From an uncultured Collinsella sp. (GTDB taxonomy: Bacteria; Actinomycetota; Coriobacteriia; Coriobacteriales; Coriobacteriaceae), in assembly GCA_959026725.1 (NCBI GenBank), contig CAUFMG010000019.1, positions 1 through 46,405 of the forward strand: 46,405 nt of DNA, written 5' to 3'. Position numbers and translations under genes: made by a program. Below, in pieces: positions 6,591 to 15,687 of the stretch. Each line of letters begins with the position of its first letter. Position 1 is the first letter of the stretch. The notes beneath the pieces were generated by a model. That model had not been told where the DNA came from and ran no database searches. It worked only from the letters and a program-made list of their open reading frames with translations.

Positions 6591-7805
6591 TTACAAATTT
6601 TGAAGCAAGTCCAGAATTGTATCTGCGAGCTGGGGTTTTGTTAGCACGGGAAGTTCTTGCGTACCCGTTGTGCTCACAATCCAGGCCTTGTTGGTGTCGG
6701 TCCCAAAGCCCGAATCGGCGCGCGAGACATCGTTGGCGATAATTACATCGCAGCCCTTGCGGGTCAATTTACGCTCGGCGTACTCGACGACGTTATCGGT
6801 CTCGGCGGCAAAGCCGATCACGCGGCGATCGCCCTTTTGGCGAGAGAGCTCGGCCAGGATGTCAACGGTCTCGACGAGCTCGATTCGATCCAGGCGCTCG
6901 TTAGCCTTTTTGAGCTTATGGTCCGCAGGGGCCGCCGGGGTATAGTCGGCGACGGCAGCGGCGCAAATGGCCGCGTCGGCCGTCTGGAAGGCGCTCAGCG
7001 CGGCCTGGAGCATTTCTGCGGCGGTCTGCACGCGCGCGCACTCCACACCGCGGGGAACGTCGAGCGATGTTGGGCCCAGCACGAGCGTGACCGCGGCGCC
7101 ACGGCGAGCCGCCTCCCCCGCTAGGGCGATGCCCATCTTGCCCGAAGAGCGGTTGCCAATGAAGCGCACCGGGTCGATCGGTTCGTGCGTGGGGCCGGCG
7201 GTAATCACGATGCGCCTACCTGCTAGGTCCTGAGGCACGGGGTTGAGCACCTCACAGACAGTCTCGACGATGTCCTCAGGCTCGCTCATGCGTCCCGTGT
7301 CCACGTCGCCACAGGCAAGGTAGCCGCTGCCCGGGCCCACCACATGCACGCCGCGGTCGCGCAGCGTGGTCATATTGGCCTGCGTCGCCGGTGCCTTCCA
7401 CATGCCGTTGTTCATAGCGGGTGCGATCACGATGGGTCGCGGCGTCGCCAGCAGCGTGGTGGAGATAAGGTCATCGGCGATGCCGTTGGCCATCTTGGCG
7501 ATGATATTGGCCGTCGCGGGCGCCACGAGCATCAGATCGGGCTCCTGTGCCAGCGAAATGTGGTGGATGGGGTCGGAGGGATCGTCGAATAGGCCCACGG
7601 CAACGGGCTCGTTGGTGAGCGCACGGAAGGTGAGCGGGCCCACAAACTCGGTGGCATGCTCGCTCATAACGACCTTGACGCGCGCACCGCGCTTTTGCAG
7701 CAGGCGCACGATATTGCACGACTTATAGGCGGCGATCCCGCCGGTAATGCCCAGCAGGATCGTTTTTCCCTCAAGTTGCATTGAATTGTTGGATGCCGCC
7801 GTCAT
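6591..7805 (-). CDS. coaBC: phosphopantothenoylcysteine decarboxylase/synthase
   Basis: A bifunctional coenzyme A biosynthesis enzyme. CoaB joins cysteine to 4'-phosphopantothenate and CoaC decarboxylates the product to 4'-phosphopantetheine. The N-terminal flavoprotein half (~13-190) shows the active-site His in HHISLA (~81-82), the PAMNNGMW motif (~129-136) and the Cys-containing clamp GYLACGDVDTGRM (~161-173). The C-terminal synthase half (~195-404) shows ITAGPTHEPIDPVRFIGNRSSGKMG, AAVADYTP and the lysine motif HKLKK. The 404-residue length is normal. The ATG at 7805 has AAGGAAG upstream and lies 3 bases after the zinc-ribbon gene. It is the last gene of the long minus-strand cluster. Confidence 0.95.
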   Translation of the reverse strand: MTAASNNSMQLEGKTILLGITGGIAAYKSCNIVRLLQKRGARVKVVMSEHATEFVGPLTFRALTNEPVAVGLFDDPSDPIHHISLAQEPDLMLVAPATANIIAKMANGIADDLISTTLLATPRPIVIAPAMNNGMWKAPATQANMTTLRDRGVHVVGPGSGYLACGDVDTGRMSEPEDIVETVCEVLNPVPQDLAGRRIVITAGPTHEPIDPVRFIGNRSSGKMGIALAGEAARRGAAVTLVLGPTSLDVPRGVECARVQTAAEMLQAALSAFQTADAAICAAAVADYTPAAPADHKLKKANERLDRIELVETVDILAELSRQKGDRRVIGFAAETDNVVEYAERKLTRKGCDVIIANDVSRADSGFGTDTNKAWIVSTTGTQELPVLTKPQLADTILDLLQNL

Positions 7806-7807
7806 TG

Positions 7808-8527
7808 CTAGGCTTCCTTGCTCGGGAGTACCAGGAGGCGGTGGCAGTACGGGCAGTGCATAATCTCGCTACCGTCGTGGTTGAGGTCGCTCATGGACGA
7901 TGCCTGCAGCGCGGTGTGGCAGACCGTGGGGATGTTGCCCTGGATGGTCTCGACGGCCAGGCCACGGAACTGCTTGAGCAGACGCTCGTAGTCGGTGAGA
8001 ACGTCGGCCGACAGCGTGGCAGCAAGCGCGGTGCGCTCCTTCGTGGCGGCGTCAATCTGAGCCTGCAGGTCGGCAGCCTTGGCACGGGCGGCCTTGGTGT
8101 CGGCCTTTACGCCCTCCTCGAACTTGGCGATGATGGCCTGTGCGCGAGCCTCGCGGTCGAGCGCCTCCTTATGGGCGATGACGACGTCCTTGCGGGTGTG
8201 CTCAATCTTGTCCAGACGCTTGGCCAGGGTGGCGAGCTCATTCTCCAGGTCCTGAACCTCGCGGTAGTCGGAGCCGTCGACGTGACGCTTTTTGGCAGCC
8301 TCGATGGCGTTGTTGGTCTGAATCTCGGTGGTGTTGAGATCGTCGAGCTCAATGTCTAGATCCTTGCGCTGGGCGTAGAGCTTGGTCATCTCGGACTTGA
8401 GCTTCACATAGGTCTTACGCTTGGAAGCGAGCTCCTTGAGCTCCGGCATATTGGCAAGTTCGCTCTTGTTGCGGGCGAGCTCCAAATCGATCTGTTGCAG
8501 CTTGAGTAGCGTAGCGCCGGCGCTCAT
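7808..8527 (-). CDS. coiled-coil zinc-ribbon protein (CT398-like)
   Basis: A protein of about 239 residues, mostly a long charged coiled coil (~10-180), followed by a C4-type zinc-ribbon region. Homologues are usually encoded next to Nif3-like genes, as here, and their function is not firmly known. The second Cys pair is present (HCPYCHRLLVLP), but where the first CxxC is expected only one Cys is seen (PTVCHTAL), so metal binding may be altered or use His. The start at 8527 has AAAGGAG upstream and overlaps the stop of the Nif3 gene by 4 bases (ATGA), indicating coupling. Confidence 0.8.
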   Translation of the reverse strand: MSAGATLLKLQQIDLELARNKSELANMPELKELASKRKTYVKLKSEMTKLYAQRKDLDIELDDLNTTEIQTNNAIEAAKKRHVDGSDYREVQDLENELATLAKRLDKIEHTRKDVVIAHKEALDREARAQAIIAKFEEGVKADTKAARAKAADLQAQIDAATKERTALAATLSADVLTDYERLLKQFRGLAVETIQGNIPTVCHTALQASSMSDLNHDGSEIMHCPYCHRLLVLPSKEA

Positions 8528-9333
8528 AAGTTCTCTCCTTTTGTCACAGTCCACCATTGGCAAGGGTTCAGTATTTTAATCGTATGACGGGGGTCGACCC
8601 CGGCGTCAACTGCAGAGTTCATCAATATATCAACGAACGGCTCCTCGGAGCGGTCGTGGCCGAGCAAGATCACCGGCAGCCCGCGTAAGGCAAGGTCTTG
8701 CGCCACGTGGTATCCTGCCTCGCCCGTCACGACAACGTCCGCGCCCGCGGCGATGGCGAGCTCTCCAAAGTCGCCCAGGGAGCCGCCCAAAATGGCGACG
8801 GTGCGGCACGGGCGATCGGCTTCGCCCCACACACGCGGGTCGCTGCCGAAGGCCGTGGCAGCACGGGTGGCAAGATGGCGCAGCGTGCACGGGTCGTTGA
8901 GCGTTGCAAGCGCGCCCAGGCCGGTTGCCTCGGGGTCGTCCACGTGCTCCAGTGAGCTCACGGGTGCGGCACCCAGCAGCTCACTCAGGCAGGTGCGCGC
9001 TTCGTGCGAGCGGTCCAGATTGGTGTGGAGCGATATGATGCTCACGCCGCAACGCGCTGCCTCGTAGAGTGCCGCGCTGCATTGGGGGCGTGTGGAATCC
9101 GACGGACAAAACGCCTCGGGCGCCTTGATATAGATGGGATGATGCGTCAGCAGCACGTTGGCGCCGGCCTCCAAGGCGCGGCGAACATTAGCCTCGGTCG
9201 CATCGAGTGCGCAGGCAACACCGGTAATCTCCGCGGCAGGGTCGCCGACGGAGAGTCCTACATGGTCCCAACTCTCGGCATCAGCCTTGGGATAGCGTGC
9301 CAGCAGCGCGCGCTCAAGCTCGGCGACGATCAT
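8524..9333 (-). CDS. Nif3-like dinuclear metal centre protein
   Basis: A 269-residue member of the Nif3/YbgI/YqfO family, sometimes annotated GTP cyclohydrolase I type 2, which forms hexameric toroids with a two-metal site. Motifs seen: SWDHVGLSVGD near the N-terminus, LLTHHPIYIK (metal ligands, ~60-70) and a C-terminal GDFGELAIAAGADVVVTGEAGYHVAQDL. The cellular role is still uncertain; proposals involve nucleotide or cofactor metabolism. It overlaps both neighbours by ATGA, forming a tight unit with the cysteine desulfurase and zinc-ribbon genes. Confidence 0.9.
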   Translation of the reverse strand: MIVAELERALLARYPKADAESWDHVGLSVGDPAAEITGVACALDATEANVRRALEAGANVLLTHHPIYIKAPEAFCPSDSTRPQCSAALYEAARCGVSIISLHTNLDRSHEARTCLSELLGAAPVSSLEHVDDPEATGLGALATLNDPCTLRHLATRAATAFGSDPRVWGEADRPCRTVAILGGSLGDFGELAIAAGADVVVTGEAGYHVAQDLALRGLPVILLGHDRSEEPFVDILMNSAVDAGVDPRHTIKILNPCQWWTVTKGENL

Positions 9334-10508
9334 GCGGCGCCTACGATCGAGACCAGCGTCTGGGCAAACTCGTCCAGATCGCCCGGATTCACACGGTCAT
9401 CGAAGGAGATGCGCAGTGCACCCAGGGCCTGCTCGCGGCCAATACCCATGGCGCTGAGAACATGGCTCGGGTCCATGCTGCCGCTCGAGCAGGCAGAACC
9501 GGCCGATACCTCAAAGCCGGCGGCGTCTAGCTTGATGATGAGCTCCTCGGAGTCCATGCCGTCGACGTAGATGGAAACCATGCCCGGCAGACGATCGGCC
9601 TGTGCGTAGTCGCCCATGGTGGCATGAATACGCGGATGAGCTGTAAGCGTGGCGTAAAGCTTGTCGGATAAGGCCTGCAGCGTTGTGCGCTCCTTGGCAA
9701 CATTCGGCAACAGCGCGGAGGCGGCAGCGGCAAAAGCCAGCTGTGTACGCAGGTCCTGCGTGCCGGCACGACGACCGGCCTCCTGTCCGCCGCCAAAGAT
9801 GCGGGGGCGCAGCGGCGTGCGGTTCTTAAGGTAGAGCGCGCCGGATGCCACGGGGCCGCCGATCTTGTGCGCGGCAACGGTCATAGCATCGACGCCCAGC
9901 TCGGTGACATCGAGCGGAATATGCAGATACCCCTGGATGGCATCGGTGTGGAACAGGGCGCCGGCGGCATGTGCAGCAGCGGCAAGCTCGCGGATGGGCT
10001 GCACCACGCCGGTCTCGTTGTTGGCGACCATAATGCTTACGAGCGCCACGTCGTCGCCTAGTAGCTCGACAAGCGTGGCAGGCTCAATGTAGCCCATGCG
10101 GCAGGGCTGCACCAGGTCGACGCTAAAGCCTGCGGCACGCAGCAGCGGCAGGTTATCCAGAATCGAATCGTGCTCGATGGCAGATACGATCACGCGGTTG
10201 CGCTTACGGTCGCGCTGACGTGCACCCTCGGCAAGACCGAGTAGCGCCAGCTGGTTGGCTTCGGTGCCGCCGTTGGTCAGAACAATCTCAGACGGGCGAA
10301 CGCGCGCGCCAAAGCTGCGGGCGATCTCGCGACGTGCAACCTCCAGACGCGCGGCAGCCTTGCGGCCGAGCGAGTGCAGCGAGTTGGGGTTGACGCCCGC
10401 TAGCTCACTATCGTCGTACTCACGCTGCGCAAGGCGCGCCTCGGCGCGCATGGGCGTCGAGGCGGCGTAGTCAAGATTCACGGGTATGCGGTTTTGACCT
10501 GCGGTCAT
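9330..10508 (-). CDS. cysteine desulfurase (NifS/IscS class)
   Basis: A 392-residue PLP enzyme that takes sulfur from cysteine for Fe-S clusters or tRNA thiolation. Visible: N-terminal NLDYAASTPM, the PLP-contact GGTEANQLAL, His in SAIEHDSIL, Asp in FHTDAIQG, the PLP lysine in VAAHKIGGP (~204) and the catalytic Cys loop SAGSACSSGS (~332-341). The short catalytic loop and overall length fit class I desulfurases. No scaffold or mnmA gene is adjacent, so the sulfur acceptor cannot be told from context. The start codon has AGGAGG upstream in the end of rpe, and the stop overlaps the Nif3 gene by ATGA. Confidence 0.9.
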   Translation of the reverse strand: MTAGQNRIPVNLDYAASTPMRAEARLAQREYDDSELAGVNPNSLHSLGRKAAARLEVARREIARSFGARVRPSEIVLTNGGTEANQLALLGLAEGARQRDRKRNRVIVSAIEHDSILDNLPLLRAAGFSVDLVQPCRMGYIEPATLVELLGDDVALVSIMVANNETGVVQPIRELAAAAHAAGALFHTDAIQGYLHIPLDVTELGVDAMTVAAHKIGGPVASGALYLKNRTPLRPRIFGGGQEAGRRAGTQDLRTQLAFAAAASALLPNVAKERTTLQALSDKLYATLTAHPRIHATMGDYAQADRLPGMVSIYVDGMDSEELIIKLDAAGFEVSAGSACSSGSMDPSHVLSAMGIGREQALGALRISFDDRVNPGDLDEFAQTLVSIVGAA

Positions 10509-10514
10509 AAGGGT

Positions 10515-11186
10515 TTATGCCTCCTGTGCAGCCTCGTTGCCCAGCTTCTGCAGCAGCGCAACCTCGGCGGCGGGATCTTCGGACTTAAATACGGCAGAAC
10601 CGGCCACCAGGACATTTGCGCCGGCCTTGACGACCTCGGCAATGTTCTTGGAAGAGATGCCGCCGTCGACCTCGATGAGGGGCGACACGCCGTGGCGCTC
10701 GCACATGGCTTTGAGCTCGTGGAGCTTATGCAGAGTGCCAGGGATAAAGCTCTGGCCGCCAAAGCCCGGGTTCACGCTCATGAGCAGTACCATATCGACG
10801 ACGTCGATGATGCTCTCGAGCACGCACACGGGGGTGGCGGGGTTGAGCACCACGCCGGCCTTAACGCCGCGCTGCTGCAGATGGGTGAGCGTGCGGTGCA
10901 GGTGCGTGGAAGCCTCGTAGTGCACGGTGATCATGTCGGCACCGGCGTCGGCATACCAATCGACTGTCTCGTCGGGGTTCGACACCATCAGGTGCGCGTC
11001 GACCGGTACATCGGTGGAGCGCTTGACGGCCTTAAGGATGTCGACGCCAAAGGTGAGGTTGCCGGTAAAGTGACCGTCCATAACGTCGAAGTGCACGTAG
11101 TCGGCACCGGCGATCTTGTCGAGGTCGCCCTTGAGGTTGGCCATGTCGGCCGAAAGGACGGACGGAGCGATTTTGATGGAACCCAT
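10515..11186 (-). CDS. rpe: ribulose-phosphate 3-epimerase
   Basis: A 223-residue TIM-barrel enzyme interconverting ribulose-5-phosphate and xylulose-5-phosphate in the pentose phosphate pathway. Motifs: IAPSVLSADMANL, the metal-binding HFDVMDGHF and HLMV, NPATP, the catalytic Asp region VLLMSVNPGFGGQSFIP and LIEVDGGIS, and the phosphate loop ANVLVAGSAVF. The start follows GAAAGG and lies 18 bases after gpsA. Confidence 0.96.
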   Translation of the reverse strand: MGSIKIAPSVLSADMANLKGDLDKIAGADYVHFDVMDGHFTGNLTFGVDILKAVKRSTDVPVDAHLMVSNPDETVDWYADAGADMITVHYEASTHLHRTLTHLQQRGVKAGVVLNPATPVCVLESIIDVVDMVLLMSVNPGFGGQSFIPGTLHKLHELKAMCERHGVSPLIEVDGGISSKNIAEVVKAGANVLVAGSAVFKSEDPAAEVALLQKLGNEAAQEA

Positions 11187-11204
11187 GGTAGTAGCCTTTC
11201 TGCG

Positions 11205-12212
11205 CTAGTCAGTGAGTCCGTAGAACTCTTGAGAGGGGACGCGGTCGGTAAGAATCTCGAGTGCCCTATCCAAAGTAACACCGTTGTAGAGCGTTTGCTC
11301 CACGGCAAAGGTGAGCGGAATGTCTACGCCCAGTGAACGGGCAAGTTCGCTGACACTGCGGGCCGCGACGGCGCCCTCGACTACCATATGCGTGCGCGTC
11401 TGGTACTCGTCGAGCGAAACGCCGTGGGCAAACTCGTAGCCAAAGGTGCGGTTGCGCGAATGCTCCGAGGTACAGGTGGCAATGAGGTCTCCCATGCCGG
11501 CAAGTCCCATGCAGGTCATAGCTTGACCGCCGCGGGCGTGCACCAGACGGCTGATCTCGGCTAGGCCGCGCGTCATGATGAGGGCGAGCGTGTTGTCGCC
11601 CGCGCCGGTGCCGGCGGAGATGCCGCACACGATGGCGATGACATTTTTCATGGCGCCGCAGACCTCGACACCGGTCATGTCTTGCGACAGATAGATGCGG
11701 AAGGCCGTGGACAGGAGCAGGTCCTTAAAGGCCTCCCCTATCTGCGGATCTTCGCTGGCGATGACGGCGGCAGAAAGTCCGCCGCGGCAAATCTCCTCGG
11801 CATGGTTGGGGCCCGAGAGGGCCGCCACGCGCGCCTCGTTGCCGATCTCGCTGGCGATGACCTCGCTCATGAGCAGGCCGGACTCGGGCTCAATGCCCTT
11901 GGTGAGGCAGAGTACCGGGGTATCGGAGGCGATAAAGGGCGCGGCCTGGTGGCACATGCTGCGAAGGTGCGTCGAAGGAACGGCAAAGATGATGGCCTCG
12001 GCGCCGTCGAGCGCCTGCACGAGCTCGGTCGTGGCGACGACGTTGCCGGGCAGCACGTAGTCCACAAGGTAGCGGGGGTTGCGGTGTTCGCCATTGATGC
12101 CGGCGGCCGTCTGCTCGCTATGGGCCCACATGGTCACGCGCTCGGCTCGCGCGGCGGCAAGGCCGGCGACGGCGGTTCCCCAGGAGCCAGAGCCAATCAG
12201 CGCAACATTCAT
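11205..12212 (-). CDS. gpsA: glycerol-3-phosphate dehydrogenase [NAD(P)+]
   Basis: A 335-residue enzyme reducing dihydroxyacetone phosphate to sn-glycerol-3-phosphate, the backbone of phospholipids. The N-terminal Rossmann fold has GSGSWGTAVAGLAA; then FAVPSTHLR, CLTKGIEP, the catalytic-lysine motif GAMKNVIAIVCGIS and the C-terminal GLAGMGDLIATC with SRNR. It lies directly after plsY, which uses its product, so the two form a functional pair. Confidence 0.97.
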   Translation of the reverse strand: MNVALIGSGSWGTAVAGLAAARAERVTMWAHSEQTAAGINGEHRNPRYLVDYVLPGNVVATTELVQALDGAEAIIFAVPSTHLRSMCHQAAPFIASDTPVLCLTKGIEPESGLLMSEVIASEIGNEARVAALSGPNHAEEICRGGLSAAVIASEDPQIGEAFKDLLLSTAFRIYLSQDMTGVEVCGAMKNVIAIVCGISAGTGAGDNTLALIMTRGLAEISRLVHARGGQAMTCMGLAGMGDLIATCTSEHSRNRTFGYEFAHGVSLDEYQTRTHMVVEGAVAARSVSELARSLGVDIPLTFAVEQTLYNGVTLDRALEILTDRVPSQEFYGLTD

Positions 12213-12221
12213 GACTCTCTC

Positions 12222-12905
12222 CTACTTATCGTCGGGCTCGGTGACGCGCTTGGTAAACGAGAGCTTGGACTCCTTACCGGTCATGAGCTTTTTGATGTTC
12301 GCACGATGGGCCCACACCACGGTGATGCCGATCATCGCCATGCAAAACTTAAGTCCTAGGCTGCTGTACGGAAAGACCGCACAAGCGGCAATGGGAAGAC
12401 CGATGGCCGCGGCAAGCGAGCCCACCGACACGAACTTGGTGATGGCGACGGCCACGATAAACATGCCGAGCAGCGACAGACCAATGGGCCAGTACCAGGC
12501 GAGGATAACGCCCAGACCCACGGCGATACCCTTGCCTCCATGGAAGTTGAGGTAGGGCGAGAAGATATGGCCCCACACCGCTGCCAGGCAAATGACGCCG
12601 AGCATCCAGTCGCCGGCGGCACCGGGAGCCATAATGCTCACGGGGAAGCCATAGCCCACGCTCGCAATGAGCGGACGCGCGATAAGGACGCAGATGGCGC
12701 CCTTAAGGCAGTCGAGCAGCAGCGTGAGTGCGGCCACCTTGGGGCCGGCCACGCGCAGTGCGTTGGTGGTGCCGATGTTGCCGGAGCCCGCCTTGCGAAT
12801 GTCGGTGTGGTTGAACACGCGGCCCAGGATAAGGCCAAACGGAATCGCCCCGATAAAGAACGAGGCCACGGCGCAGATGGCGGTCAGCAGAATCGGATTA
12901 TGCAT
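12222..12905 (-). CDS. plsY: acyl-phosphate:glycerol-3-phosphate acyltransferase
   Basis: A 227-residue integral membrane enzyme acylating position 1 of glycerol-3-phosphate with acyl phosphate. Conserved motif 1 is SGNIGTTNALR (~42-52), motif 2 is the glycine-rich stretch NFHGGKGIAVGLG (~120-132), and motif 3 lies in the last loop. About five transmembrane helices are visible. The start overlaps the der stop by 8 bases. Together with gpsA and plsC it supplies phosphatidic acid. Confidence 0.96.
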   Translation of the reverse strand: MHNPILLTAICAVASFFIGAIPFGLILGRVFNHTDIRKAGSGNIGTTNALRVAGPKVAALTLLLDCLKGAICVLIARPLIASVGYGFPVSIMAPGAAGDWMLGVICLAAVWGHIFSPYLNFHGGKGIAVGLGVILAWYWPIGLSLLGMFIVAVAITKFVSVGSLAAAIGLPIAACAVFPYSSLGLKFCMAMIGITVVWAHRANIKKLMTGKESKLSFTKRVTEPDDK

Positions 12906-14232
12906 CCTTTTGCTCCTTCTTCCTAAAGAAGAGTCGAATGGGCGTGCCGGAAAAATCGAAGGTCGAGCGCATGCGGTTCTCGACGTAGCGCTGGTAGGTG
13001 TCGTTGACCAGGTCGCTGTGGTTGACGAAGAACGTGAACGTCGGCGGGTTGACGCCCGTCTGGGTCACGTAGTGCATGCGCAGGCGGCGCTTGCCGTCCA
13101 CCACGGTATGACCGAACTCGCGCAGGTCGGTAAGGAACGTGTTGAGGCGCGAGGTGCTGATCTTCTGCGAGCGCGTCTTTTCGGCGGCGTCTACCATTGC
13201 CCAGATCTTCTCGATGCTGCGGCCGGTAAGGGCAGAGATGCGCAGGTACTGGGCCCAGGGAGCCATGACGCCCAGACGGCGGTCGATGGTCTCCATGCAG
13301 GCCTCGCGCTTGCGGTCGTCGTCGAGCAGGTCCCACTTGTTGAGCAGCACCACGATGGCGCAGCCGCGCTCGATGGCAAGGCCCATGACCTTCTGGTCCT
13401 GCTCGGTGACGCCCACGGAGGCGTCGACGACGAGCAGCGCCACGTCGGCGCGGTCGATGGCGCGCAGGCCGCGAACCATAGAGTAGTACTCGATGTTCTC
13501 GTACACGGTGCTCTTCTTGCGAATGCCCGCGGTGTCGACCATGCGATAGTGCTTGCCGTTGCGCTCGACGACCGTGTCGATGGCGTCGCGCGTGGTGCCG
13601 GCAATGTTGGACACGATGGAGCGGTCGGCGCCGAGGATGCGGTTGAACAGCGAGGACTTACCGGCGTTGGGGCGGCCGATGATGGCAACGTTGAGCGCAT
13701 CGGGGAACTCGTCGGCGACCTCGTCCTCTTCCTCGGGAAGCAGGGCCACGATGTCGTCGAGCAGGTCGCCCGTGCCGTGGCCGTGCAGGGCCGAGAGCGG
13801 CGTGGGCTCGCCGATACCGAGCGAATAGAACTCCCAGATGCTGTCGTTCTCGCGATCGGGGTTGTCGAGCTTGTTCACCAGCAGAAAGACCGGCTTGTCG
13901 CAGCGCTTGAGCATGCGGGCGACCGACTCGTCCTCCTCGGTGACGCCGGTGCGGCCATCGACCACAAACAGGATGACGGCGGCTTCCTCGGCGGCGGCGA
14001 GCGCCTGGTCGCGGATGGACGTGGCAAAGACGTCGTCGCTCTTGAGCGGCTCGATGCCGCCCGTGTCGACGATGGTGAACTCGCGGCCGTTCCAATCGGC
14101 CGTGTGATACGAGCGGTCACGCGTGACGCCGCGGGACTCGTGGACGATGGCGTCCGAGGTCTGGGCCAGGCGGTTAACGAGCGTGGACTTGCCCACGTTG
14201 GGGCGTCCGACGACGGCGACGATAGGTTTCAT
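12898..14232 (-). CDS. der: ribosome-associated GTPase Der (EngA)
   Basis: A 444-residue tandem GTPase needed for 50S ribosome assembly. G domain 1 opens with GRPNVGKST, DTGG and NKLD; G domain 2 has GRPNAGKSS, DTAGI and NKWD; a C-terminal KH-like domain follows. The frame is open upstream to 14403, but the real start is the ATG at 14232, with AAAGGAGAG three bases before it and the protein beginning MKPIVAVVGRP. It lies 10 bases after the DUF512 gene. Confidence 0.97.
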   Translation of the reverse strand: MKPIVAVVGRPNVGKSTLVNRLAQTSDAIVHESRGVTRDRSYHTADWNGREFTIVDTGGIEPLKSDDVFATSIRDQALAAAEEAAVILFVVDGRTGVTEEDESVARMLKRCDKPVFLLVNKLDNPDRENDSIWEFYSLGIGEPTPLSALHGHGTGDLLDDIVALLPEEEDEVADEFPDALNVAIIGRPNAGKSSLFNRILGADRSIVSNIAGTTRDAIDTVVERNGKHYRMVDTAGIRKKSTVYENIEYYSMVRGLRAIDRADVALLVVDASVGVTEQDQKVMGLAIERGCAIVVLLNKWDLLDDDRKREACMETIDRRLGVMAPWAQYLRISALTGRSIEKIWAMVDAAEKTRSQKISTSRLNTFLTDLREFGHTVVDGKRRLRMHYVTQTGVNPPTFTFFVNHSDLVNDTYQRYVENRMRSTFDFSGTPIRLFFRKKEQKDA

Positions 14233-14242
14233 CTGCTCTCCT

Positions 14243-15685
14243 TTAATGGGTGGGGTCAGTGGAATTAGTAGAGTCGGCAGGCGCAATGCCAAGGATGTGC
14301 TCCAGGGTATCGAGCAGCTCATGCGGCATGGTCGACACCACATGAACCTCGGCGTCGCGACTGGTAAGGCTTGCGAGTAAATCGTCACGATGATACTCGT
14401 CAAGCGTCATGCCGTCAGCGTTGAACATGAGCTTAGGCACAAAGAGCATAACACCCGACAGGTCTTGCGGCAGCTGCTCCAGGATGTCGCTCGCGACGAT
14501 GAGGCCAGTCACGTCCACGTTACCGCCAAAGTAGCGGTTCTTGATGGCCGTGACGGTGCCGGAAAGGCCCTGCGGAGACTCCACGAAGCGGGCCACGGTA
14601 TCGCGTGCGCTGGCGCCCGAAAGACATACTAGGCGCTGGTTGCGGGCGGTCATAGCCTTGCGAACGCGGGCAAGGCGCTCAGCGTCGGCGGCAAGGACAT
14701 CGTCTGTCTCGTCCAGATACGAGCGGATCATGCCGATGCCGTCGTAGTACTGCGGGTAACCGTCGTAAAAGTCCGCCTCGGGCGGCTCGATGCCGGCGTC
14801 CAGATAGAACTCGTCGCTCATCTGGAACGTGTGGCGGCCAAAGCGCTCGTACGCGCGGTCCTGGAACGGTCGGATCATGGCAATGGTTTCGCGCGCGAGC
14901 TCGGGCTTGTCGCTGTAGGACCAGCTGAAGCGGTTCTGATGCTTGGTAAAACCGAGCGGCACAATGCCCAGGCTCGTGATTTGCTCGTGTTCCTCGCAAA
15001 AGCGCAGGGTCTTTTCCAGCTCCTCGCCGTCGTTCATACCGGGGCACAACACGATCTGCGCGTGAATCTCGATGCCGGCGGCCATGATGGCCTCGAGCAC
15101 GTCCATGCCGCGCTGGGCGTTGCGGCCCATCATGCGACGGCGGACGTCGGGGCTCACGGCATGGACCGACACGTTCATGGGGCTCATGTTGCGTTGGATG
15201 ACGTTTTGCACGTCCTCGTCAGAGAGGTTCGTGAGCGTGACAAAGTTGCCCTGCAAAAAGCTCAGGCGGTAGTCGTCGTCGCGAATATAGAGCGTGGAGC
15301 GGCCGCCCTTGGGCAGCATCGTCATAAAGCAGAACACGCAGGCGTTTACGCAGGTACGCATGCCGTCGAAGATGGGGCCGTCGAACTCAAGGCCCCAATC
15401 CTCGCCGGGAAAACGGTCGAGTTCCACAGGGGTTACGCTGTTGTCGCGCGGGTCGAAAACCTCGAGATCGACGGTGTCGTCATCGGCTTCCCAGAGCCAC
15501 ACGATCATGTCGGTGAGTGCCTCACCGTTGACCGTGAGCACGCGCATTCCCGGCTCGATACCCACATCCCACGCGGGCGACTCGGGACGCACGCTCTTAA
15601 CGAGCGCGCCCTCACCCGGCTCGGGGTCGCGGCTGCGCCCGTAATCGGCCACCTCGGCGGCGTATGCGGGTACGGTCTGGTCCAT
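14243..15685 (-). CDS. DUF512 radical SAM / PDZ-like protein
   Basis: A protein of about 480 residues. An N-terminal PDZ-like stretch (ALVKSVRPESPAWDVGIEPG) is followed by a radical-SAM core whose cluster ligands are CVNACVFCF (CX3CX2C, ~110), and then the DUF512 C-terminal domain (PQYYDGIGMIRSYLDE; LSGASARDTV). The family is often encoded beside der, as here, but its substrate is unknown. The ATG at 15685 lies 2 bases after the ispH stop with AAGGAG 14 bases upstream; the upstream in-frame TTG at 15697 is too close to that site. Confidence 0.9.
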   Translation of the reverse strand: MDQTVPAYAAEVADYGRSRDPEPGEGALVKSVRPESPAWDVGIEPGMRVLTVNGEALTDMIVWLWEADDDTVDLEVFDPRDNSVTPVELDRFPGEDWGLEFDGPIFDGMRTCVNACVFCFMTMLPKGGRSTLYIRDDDYRLSFLQGNFVTLTNLSDEDVQNVIQRNMSPMNVSVHAVSPDVRRRMMGRNAQRGMDVLEAIMAAGIEIHAQIVLCPGMNDGEELEKTLRFCEEHEQITSLGIVPLGFTKHQNRFSWSYSDKPELARETIAMIRPFQDRAYERFGRHTFQMSDEFYLDAGIEPPEADFYDGYPQYYDGIGMIRSYLDETDDVLAADAERLARVRKAMTARNQRLVCLSGASARDTVARFVESPQGLSGTVTAIKNRYFGGNVDVTGLIVASDILEQLPQDLSGVMLFVPKLMFNADGMTLDEYHRDDLLASLTSRDAEVHVVSTMPHELLDTLEHILGIAPADSTNSTDPTH

Positions 15686-15687
15686 GA

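Noticed and set aside
12667..14268. 533-codon plus-strand open frame opposite plsY and der
   Set aside because: It is antisense to two well-identified genes, has no domain and shows typical high-GC shadow composition.
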